Shown: positions 7,896-12,581 of the stretch, piece after piece
Layout: each line of letters opens with the position of its first letter
Numbering within the stretch: position 1 is the stretch's first letter
From: an uncultured Ruminococcus sp.
GTDB lineage: Bacteria > Bacillota > Clostridia > Oscillospirales > Ruminococcaceae
DNA: 12,581 nt
Assembly: GCA_946183385.1 (NCBI GenBank)
Contig: CAMHBN010000030.1
Span: 1 to 12,581, forward strand
Direction of reading: 5' to 3'
Translations under genes and position numbers: made by a program
Notes under the pieces: model-generated
Seen by the model: the letters and a program-made list of their open reading frames with translations, nothing else
What the model was told of the DNA's origin: nothing
Database searches by the model: none

Positions 7896-9986
7896 TTAAT
7901 AATACCTTGTTATCACATAAGCTTTAATTGTATAGCCTTTATAACTATTTACATTAGTTGGCGATTTCAAGAAATCTTCTGTTACGCCTTTATATCCATT
8001 TACCGTATCATAGTTGAGCCACTGACCGTTTATCAGCACCTGATTCCAGTAGTGATCACTATCATATCTTCCAGTACCATACACAACCCTTGATTGATAT
8101 CCCGCTTGTCTTAATAGAATATCGGTCAGTGCTGCTTGATGATAACACAGTACATAGTAATTATCCATTGCATAGGTTGCAAAATACGACCAACCAGTTT
8201 GTTGAATATTTTCAAGCGACCTTGTTGTTTCAATCTGTTTCCAGCCATTATTTCCCTTAACATAGTTATAAATGCCGTCAACAGTAGTACCCGAGGTCTT
8301 GAGTATCTCCTTCGCTCTTATCTGTGAGTCCACGAGCGGAGCGGCAGTGCCGTCGTTGAGGAGGTTGAGGTCATCAACGACCATATTCCTTGCCATAGCT
8401 CCCGTATCGTTGAGGAAGTAGTACTTCTTGCCCTCGTACTCCAGCCAGCCCGTGTACATAACGCCGTCGTCGCCGAAGTAATACTTGGTGCCGTCTATCT
8501 CCTGCATACCGAACTGCATCTTGCCGTCCTCGCCGAAGTAGTACTTCTTGCCGTCAACTATGAGGCGACCCGTGACGTACTGTCCCGTCTCTGAGCTGAA
8601 GCAGTACTTGTCGCCGTTTATCTCGGTGATGCCAGAAGCCATGGTACCGTCGGCGCAGAAATAGTAGTCCTTGCCGTCTATCGTTACCCAGCTCGACTTC
8701 GCCATCTTGCCGTTTTCGGCAAAGTAATACTTGTTTCCGTCTATCTTGAGGCGTCCCGTCTTCATCTCGGCGGTATCCTCGTCAAAGTAGTAGGTGTCGC
8801 CCTTGTAGTTTATCAGCCCCGTCTCACGTCTGCCGTCGGCGCCGAAGAAGTAGGTCTTGCCGTCGAGCGTTATCATGCCCGTGAACATCTTGTAGTCTTC
8901 GCCGAAGTAGTAGAATTCGCCGTTGACCTTCTGTCTGCCGTTTATGGCTATGCCGTTCTCGTCATGGTAGTATGTCGCGCCGTCAACGGTAGTGAGCCCG
9001 AGCTCCTCCGCAAGTACGCCGTCATCGCCGAAAACGTAGTTCTTTCCGTCAACAGTGCACAGTCCCTTAGCAAACGAGGAGTCATCATAGAAGAAGTATT
9101 TCTTGCCGTTGATGAGCTGCCTGCCGAGGAGCATAGCGCCGTCCTCACCGAATCTGTGCGGAGCTCCGCCTATCTCGATGACGCCCTTGATCATACCGTC
9201 CTCGGCGCTGAAGAAGTAAAACTTATCGTCTATCTTCGACAGTCCCTCAGCCGCCTTGCCCGTCTCGGGGTAGTAGTAATACGACTTGCCGTCAAGCTCC
9301 TGCCAGCCCGTGAGTTCCCTGCCGTCCTCGTCGAATACGTAGGGGAAGCCTTCTATCTCGACCTCACCTGTAGCGAGAGTGCCGTCTTCCTGCCCGTAGT
9401 AGAAGCTGTCGCCCTCCTTGAAGAATCCCGCCTCGACCATAAGAGCGCCCGTCTCGGAGAAGCGGTACTGTCTGCCCTCGTCGTCGGTGAACAGACCCGT
9501 GACCTTGCCGTCCTCCTTGGTGAGGTAGTACTTCCTGCCGCAGTATTCGAGCCAGCCGTACACAGGCTTGCCCGTCTCAGCGTCGTAGTAGCGGCGCTTG
9601 CCGCCGACCGTGCGCCAGCCCGTCTTGAGAACGCCGTTCTTCGCGAAGAGGTACATATCCCCGTCAAGCTCCTGCTTGCCCGTCAGGTAAGTGCCGCTCT
9701 CCGTGTAGAAGAACATCCTGCCGTCTTCATCTGTACGCCAGCCCGCCTCATTAGGATAAGTCAGGGCAACGGTGGTGACGGAGGTCGTCTCCGTCTCTTC
9801 CTCCTCAGCCGCAGCCGTGGTGGCAGTCTCAGCCTCGGAAGCCTCAGTCTCCTCGGCTTCGGTCGTCACGGGAGCGGTCGCTATCGGGTCATCATCCTCC
9901 GCAGCATGAGCCGCTGCGGGAGCTGCGGCAAGCAATGCCAGTGCTGCCGCAAAAGCGCATACAAGCGTTTTGTTGTGTTTTTTCAT
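7896..9986 (-). CDS. Surface protein with 22 cell-wall/glucan-binding repeats and C-terminal transglutaminase-like domain
   Basis: A 696-residue secreted protein. Signal peptide 1-29 (MKKHNK, Ala/Leu core, AHAA); acidic Thr/Glu/Ala linker ~30-78; 22 repeats of about 20 residues at 82-534 (pattern G-x-x-x-(D/N)GKxYYF-x-(E/D)DG-x-M-x-TG, as in choline/glucan-binding repeats). A C-terminal domain at ~550-696 has the Cys-His-Asp layout of transglutaminase-like proteases: C614 in YYVLCYHQA, H645 in DSDHYWNQV, D660 in WLNYDTVNG. The repeats should hold the protein on a wall polymer or glucan, while the C-terminal domain may cleave or cross-link peptides or proteins. Few repeats carry the GW used for choline binding, so the ligand is open. 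AGGAG lies seven bases after which the ATG begins. It is the first gene of the minus-strand operon. DNA for the C-terminal domain (7896 to about 8290) is much more AT-rich than the repeats. Confidence 0.88.
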   Translation of the reverse strand: MKKHNKTLVCAFAAALALLAAAPAAAHAAEDDDPIATAPVTTEAEETEASEAETATTAAAEEEETETTSVTTVALTYPNEAGWRTDEDGRMFFYTESGTYLTGKQELDGDMYLFAKNGVLKTGWRTVGGKRRYYDAETGKPVYGWLEYCGRKYYLTKEDGKVTGLFTDDEGRQYRFSETGALMVEAGFFKEGDSFYYGQEDGTLATGEVEIEGFPYVFDEDGRELTGWQELDGKSYYYYPETGKAAEGLSKIDDKFYFFSAEDGMIKGVIEIGGAPHRFGEDGAMLLGRQLINGKKYFFYDDSSFAKGLCTVDGKNYVFGDDGVLAEELGLTTVDGATYYHDENGIAINGRQKVNGEFYYFGEDYKMFTGMITLDGKTYFFGADGRRETGLINYKGDTYYFDEDTAEMKTGRLKIDGNKYYFAENGKMAKSSWVTIDGKDYYFCADGTMASGITEINGDKYCFSSETGQYVTGRLIVDGKKYYFGEDGKMQFGMQEIDGTKYYFGDDGVMYTGWLEYEGKKYYFLNDTGAMARNMVVDDLNLLNDGTAAPLVDSQIRAKEILKTSGTTVDGIYNYVKGNNGWKQIETTRSLENIQQTGWSYFATYAMDNYYVLCYHQAALTDILLRQAGYQSRVVYGTGRYDSDHYWNQVLINGQWLNYDTVNGYKGVTEDFLKSPTNVNSYKGYTIKAYVITRYY
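8385..9743 (-). repeat. 22 tandem coding repeats of about 60 bases (cell-wall/glucan-binding type)
   Basis: On the minus strand this stretch encodes 22 consecutive units of 20-22 residues, residues 82-534 of the surface protein. On the plus strand the recurring DNA words are of the form 'tcgccgaagtagtactt' and 'gccgtc', marking the YYFGED and DGK parts. The first repeats (1-7) are more divergent. Repeats 14-22 are closest to one another (for example DGKKYYFGEDGKM and DGTKYYFGDDGVM), which suggests that the array last grew at its C-terminal end. Confidence 0.88.
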
Positions 9987-10193
9987 GGTCCCTCTCCTGT
10001 GGCTCTATCGGTGTCACCTTCGGCGGAAACGAGCCGTCGCCCTACGGCACGGCAGCCCGATTTCCCGCTGATGGGAATGCACCTGAGCCTGCCGCTTTTG
10101 TCGGAAGCGGCGACCGTAATATTTTCACAAGACAGATCCTCAGTCCATTTTTCAATGACATGGCGATAACCGCCGTCGGCGGTTTTCGGGTAC
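9987..10193 (-). other. Hairpin-rich 5' leader of the surface operon, possible structured RNA of unknown class
   Basis: There is no convincing gene here; the stretch is the untranslated leader (about 205 bases from the proximal promoter) of the surface operon. Several perfect inverted repeats can be read: 10168-10184 (7-bp arms AACCGCC/GGCGGTT), 10091-10111 (7-bp arms GCCGCTT/AAGCGGC), 10062-10077 (5 bp), 10033-10048 (5 bp) and 10001-10035 (GGCTC/GAGCC outer stem just before the ribosome site). CTGAG at 10083-10087 can also pair with CTCAG at 10139-10143, enclosing the 10091 hairpin. I do not recognise a known riboswitch core. There is no T-run terminator inside, so any control would act on translation or RNA stability. 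An open frame of 72 codons also crosses it (see rejected items). Confidence 0.4.
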
Positions 10194-10199
10194 ACATCC

Positions 10200-10228
10200 A
10201 TTATATCAGTATACTCGCTCAAAGTCAA
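10200..10228 (-). promoter_or_regulatory. Proximal sigma-A promoter (P2) of the surface operon
   Basis: On the minus strand: TTGACT (10228-10223), a 17-base spacer, then TATAAT (10205-10200). This is one mismatch from consensus in the -35 box and a perfect -10 box with ideal spacing. The start of transcription would fall near 10193, leaving a leader of about 205 bases. Confidence 0.8.
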
Positions 10229-10241
10229 AGAATACGGACAA

Positions 10242-10260
10242 AATTTGCAAATAATTTGCA
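10242..10260. promoter_or_regulatory. Operator-like palindrome/direct repeat between the two promoters
   Basis: TGCAAAT-A-ATTTGCA at 10246-10260 is a perfect 7-1-7 palindrome. The word AATTTGCA also occurs twice in direct orientation (10242-10249 and 10253-10260), 11 bases apart, about one helical turn. The site is downstream of P1 and 13 bases upstream of the P2 -35 box. A bound regulator could block P1 elongation or help P2. The regulator is unknown, and an AT-rich chance palindrome is possible. Confidence 0.4.
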
Positions 10261-10300
10261 TTCCCGCCTATAAGGAACAGGAAACACTTATACATTATTC

Positions 10301-10329
10301 ATTATACAACGTCTGACTTCAAATGTCAA
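10301..10329 (-). promoter_or_regulatory. Distal sigma-A promoter (P1) of the surface operon
   Basis: On the minus strand: TTGACA (10329-10324), a 17-base spacer, TATAAT (10306-10301). Both boxes match the sigma-70/sigma-A consensus perfectly. Transcription would begin near 10294 and run about 307 bases before the ATG of the repeat/transglutaminase gene. It lies directly downstream of the terminator that closes the neighbouring GH5 gene, so it starts an independent transcript. Confidence 0.85.
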
Positions 10330-10364
10330 TGCCGTAATTTTGGCAAATATGCCTCCGAAAGCAG

Positions 10365-10393
10365 AAAAAGGACAGGCAGCGCCTGTCCTTTTT
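10365..10393. terminator. Rho-independent terminator of the GH5 gene
   Basis: A perfect 13-bp inverted repeat, AAAAAGGACAGGC / GCCTGTCCTTTTT, with a three-base loop, ending in a T run on either strand. It lies four bases past the stop codon of the GH5 gene. It separates that gene from the P1 promoter of the surface operon. Confidence 0.93.
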
Positions 10394-10397
10394 GATA

Positions 10398-11351
10398 TCA
10401 TATAAGCTTCAGCAGCTCGTCGCGGACGCCATCGAGGCGCCTGTCTGTCAAACCGAAGTCCATTTTCTTGTACGCCCACGCGGCTCTGCCGATACCGTGC
10501 TTCTCAAAGACGGAGCTTATCGTGCGGTACCACTTCACTGCGTCCTCCGCGGGGACAACGTCGATAACGCCGTACTCGCCGCAATAGAGGTCAGCGCCGT
10601 GCTTTTCAGCCTTGGCTATCGCCGTGGAGAAGAGCTCCTCGAAGTAGTCGGCAGTGCAGCCGCTGTCCTCGAATGCGATGCGCTCCTCGGGGACGATATC
10701 ATTCGTCCAGTAGGCGCCCTGATGCGTGAATTTCAGCGGCTCGTAGCAGTGCATATTGTACACGATATTGTTGTCGGACGGAGCGTCGAGGAACTGCACC
10801 GTGTCAGCGGCGTTATTGTGGTAGCTCCCGACGAATATGAGCGTGTCGGGTGCGAACTTCCTTATCCTCGGTATGCAGCGGCGTACGATGTCGTTCCAGC
10901 TGTCGATATACGATTTGTCCGTGACCTCGTTGAGCAGCTCGAAAGCAACGTTCTCATGGTACTTTCCGTACCTCTTTGCAAGCTCCTCCCACAGCTGTAT
11001 AAAGCGCTCCTGATACTTTTCGCTCTCGAAGAAGCCGCTCTCGCTCTCGGCGTAGTAGTCGAACGAGAAGCCCGCGGTCTTGTGGAGGTCGAGCAGCAGA
11101 TTCAGCCCGTACTTTCGGCACATCGCATAAGCGAAATCGAGGTAGGCAAAGCCCTCCTCTATGTAGTCGCCGCAGCCGCGCTCGAGTATATTGTAGTCGA
11201 ACGGCACACGGACGTGATCAATGCCCCACTTTGAAACGGCAGCGAAGTCCGCCTCGGTGATGAAGCTGTCGAGGTGCTCCTTAGCGTAGCTGCACTGCGA
11301 GAGCCAGCCTCCGAAATTTATACCCTTATAAAAGCCTTTATCTTTCAGCAT
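10398..11351 (-). CDS. Glycoside hydrolase family 5 (cellulase-fold) protein, apparently cytoplasmic
   Basis: A 317-residue protein, the length of a single GH5 catalytic domain. Visible family features: GINFGGWL at the N-terminus, HVRVPFDYNI, LLLDLHKTAG, the acid/base Glu in FELLNEVTD (E142), NMHCYEP with the substrate-site His and Tyr, the nucleophile in YCGEYGV (E259), and AAWAYKKMDFGL. GH5 enzymes hydrolyse beta-linked glucans, mannans or related glycosides by a retaining mechanism. The subfamily and substrate cannot be told by eye. There is no signal peptide and no dockerin or binding module, so it probably acts inside the cell on imported oligosaccharides or glycosides, unlike cellulosomal GH5 enzymes. 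The ATG follows GGAGGT by seven bases. Its own promoter region and strong terminator suggest a single-gene transcript. Confidence 0.88.
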   Translation of the reverse strand: MLKDKGFYKGINFGGWLSQCSYAKEHLDSFITEADFAAVSKWGIDHVRVPFDYNILERGCGDYIEEGFAYLDFAYAMCRKYGLNLLLDLHKTAGFSFDYYAESESGFFESEKYQERFIQLWEELAKRYGKYHENVAFELLNEVTDKSYIDSWNDIVRRCIPRIRKFAPDTLIFVGSYHNNAADTVQFLDAPSDNNIVYNMHCYEPLKFTHQGAYWTNDIVPEERIAFEDSGCTADYFEELFSTAIAKAEKHGADLYCGEYGVIDVVPAEDAVKWYRTISSVFEKHGIGRAAWAYKKMDFGLTDRRLDGVRDELLKLI

Positions 11352-11380
11352 AAGCGGTACCTCCGTTAACGTTTTTCTTT

Positions 11381-11440
11381 AGTATAGCACTTTCATTACC
11401 AAATAGATACCACTTTTTTGATATAAATGGCACTTTTTTG
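11381..11440 (-). promoter_or_regulatory. GH5 promoter region with repeated CACTTT elements
   Basis: On the minus strand a -10 box TATACT (11386-11381) lies 30 bases before the GH5 start codon. The matching -35 position holds only TATCTA, a weak box. Three related elements sit around it (plus-strand spelling): CACTTT at 11388-11393, and identical CACTTTTTTG at 11411-11420 and 11431-11440. The starts are 23 and 20 bases apart, about two helical turns, on one face of the DNA. This fits an operator or activator array controlling the sugar hydrolase. I see no hairpin terminator for the upstream LCP gene in this gap. Confidence 0.45.
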
Positions 11441-11449
11441 CTCCGCGTA

Positions 11450-12581
11450 TCAGTCCTTGGAGTAGACGGTATCCTTTAATGTCTCGTAGTTGCTGTCGAA
11501 ATCAACGATGAGAGCGTCGCCGCTCGGGGTGCTCTCGCCGTAGTACGTACCTTCGGCGGGTATCTGCAGAGGCACGCGGTCATAGCCGAGTATCATCGGT
11601 CCGCGGAGTGACAGCAGATAGAGCTCGCCCGTGGTCATATTCGTCGTAACGTCGGGCAGGACCTTGGTCGAGAGGTTCTTGAGCGTTATCGGGCTGAACT
11701 TTTTCAGCTTGTCCATCACGAGGTCTACCACGCGGCGCTGACGCTCGGTGCGCTCGAAGTCGGCGTTGCCGATGTGGCGTATACGCGCATAAGCAAGTGC
11801 CTGCTTGCCCACGAGATGGACGCTCTTTCCGCCGCCGCTGAGCAGGTCGGCGTATCTGTCGTCGCCCATTATCTCATTGATCTCGGCTTGCAGGATAACG
11901 TTTATCTCCTCTGCCTCGGCGTCGGAGAGATCAACGTCGATACCGCCGACGGAGTCAACTATGCTCGCGAACGAGAGGAAGTTGATGCACACGTAGTCGT
12001 CGATACGAACGCCGAAATTGTGCTCTATAGTATCCATAAGCAGCTCGGGACCGCCGTAGGAATAGGCGGCATTGAGCTTGTCCCAGCCGTAATTCGGTAT
12101 CTCGACGTAGCAGTCGCGCATGAACGAGGTGGTGTTGACCTTATTCGTGGCACTGTTCACGGAGACGAGCATCATCGTGTCGGAGCGTCCGCGCTCGTCG
12201 AGAGAGCGCCCGTCTGTGCCGATGAGCAGTATGCTTGTCACGTAGCTGCGGGAGATAGCTCCCGAGGTGTGCTCGCGGTCACCCGTGGGGACGTAGTCGA
12301 GCTTGCGAATAAGGCTTATCGCGGTGCAGGAGTAGATGCCGAAAATCAGTATGAACAGTATCAGAAGCACGTAGAACAGGCGCTTGAAGAACCTCCACAC
12401 GCCCGAGCTCTTACGCTTTTTCTTCTTTTTCTGCTTGGTCGGCGCAGGTGCGGGACGGCTCGGCTGTGGTGCAGGACGCCGCATCTGCGGCGCGGGAGCC
12501 TCGCTGCGGTGTAAAGGCTGTCTCGGCTGCTGCGGCTGCTGATAGTATTGCGGCTGAGGCTGTCCCTGATAGGGCTGCCCC
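11450..12581 (-). CDS. LytR-CpsA-Psr (LCP) family glycopolymer transferase, 5' end beyond window
   Basis: The frame stays open to the window edge. The first in-frame ATG (12484) has no ribosome site, and the 32 codons before it continue the same Gln/Pro-rich composition, so the true start lies outside; 376 residues are visible. Order: a Pro/Gln-rich cytoplasmic tail, a strongly basic run (QKKKKKRK), one membrane helix (YVLLILFILIFGIYSC region), then the extracytoplasmic LCP domain. Domain signatures: ILLIGTDGR...GRSDTMMLVSVN, TTSFMRDCYVEIP, KLNAAYSYGGPELLMDTIE, VGGIDVDL, and LAYARIRH...DFERTERQRRVV, containing the conserved Asp and Arg residues that bind the pyrophosphate of the lipid carrier. 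LCP enzymes move teichoic-acid or capsule-type polymers from undecaprenyl carriers to peptidoglycan. The gene is 98 bases upstream of the GH5 start on the same strand. Confidence 0.92.
   Translation of the reverse strand, partial: GQPYQGQPQPQYYQQPQQPRQPLHRSEAPAPQMRRPAPQPSRPAPAPTKQKKKKKRKSSGVWRFFKRLFYVLLILFILIFGIYSCTAISLIRKLDYVPTGDREHTSGAISRSYVTSILLIGTDGRSLDERGRSDTMMLVSVNSATNKVNTTSFMRDCYVEIPNYGWDKLNAAYSYGGPELLMDTIEHNFGVRIDDYVCINFLSFASIVDSVGGIDVDLSDAEAEEINVILQAEINEIMGDDRYADLLSGGGKSVHLVGKQALAYARIRHIGNADFERTERQRRVVDLVMDKLKKFSPITLKNLSTKVLPDVTTNMTTGELYLLSLRGPMILGYDRVPLQIPAEGTYYGESTPSGDALIVDFDSNYETLKDTVYSKD

Noticed and set aside
8385..9743. CRISPR array or non-coding satellite as an explanation for the regular ~60-base repeats
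   Set aside because: The period is fixed by a coding repeat; sequence varies mainly in ways that keep the YYF/DG protein pattern, and there are no unique spacers.
8964..10169. A 401-codon plus-strand open frame opposite the repeat protein and its leader
   Set aside because: It mirrors the repetitive minus-strand gene and runs through the leader and promoter side without a ribosome site. The composition is Leu/Val/Ala/Arg antisense type.
9983..10201. A 72-codon minus-strand frame (MDVYPKTADGG...) crossing the leader and overlapping the next ATG by ATGA
   Set aside because: Its ATG overlaps the P2 -10 box, so a P2 transcript would begin inside it. There is no ribosome site, the product matches nothing I recognise, and the stretch is dominated by inverted repeats. 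Kept only as an alternative to a structured leader.
10392..11234. A 280-codon plus-strand open frame opposite the GH5 gene
   Set aside because: The opposite strand encodes a complete GH5 domain with both catalytic glutamates; this frame has no motif and no start signals.

Overview
The window looks like chromosomal DNA of a gut Firmicute of the Ruminococcus type (Oscillospiraceae). This is inferred from moderately high G+C, strong AGGAGG-type ribosome binding sites, a type I dockerin with two calcium loops, threonine-rich linkers, YYF-type cell-wall/glucan-binding repeats, and an LCP protein with a Pro/Gln-rich cytoplasmic tail. I cannot assign a species.

Layout. (1) Positions 1-3536, plus strand: the end of an ABC exporter ATPase, two ABC-2 type membrane subunits, and a secreted serine hydrolase (beta-lactamase/PBP4 type) with a C-terminal membrane domain. 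The hydrolase frame is broken by one in-frame TAG at 2667-2669. A perfect hairpin at 3558-3585, followed by T on either strand, separates this block from the convergent one. (2) Positions 10329 down to 3594, minus strand: two tandem near-consensus sigma-A promoters, a long hairpin-rich leader, and five tightly spaced genes. These encode a 22-repeat surface protein with a C-terminal transglutaminase-like domain, a Thr-rich lipoprotein, an MBOAT O-acyltransferase, its DHHW/AlgX-like SGNH partner, and a small secreted dockerin protein. (3) Positions 11351 down to 10398, minus strand: a glycoside hydrolase family 5 enzyme without a signal peptide, with its own terminator and a promoter region carrying repeated CACTTT elements. 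(4) Positions 12581 down to 11450, minus strand: a LytR-CpsA-Psr (LCP) glycopolymer transferase whose start lies beyond the window.

How it fits together. The central five-gene unit reads as one cell-surface programme. The MBOAT and DHHW pair would O-acetylate a surface glycan on the outer face of the membrane. The repeat/transglutaminase protein and the lipoprotein would sit on the wall and membrane, and the dockerin protein would plug into a cohesin-bearing scaffold encoded elsewhere. The LCP protein attaches glycopolymers to peptidoglycan, so much of the window concerns the envelope. The points most worth a second look are the amber codon inside the otherwise intact serine hydrolase, the mixed acetylation/dockerin/transglutaminase operon with its structured leader, and the AT-rich C-terminal modules of two neighbouring genes in that operon.
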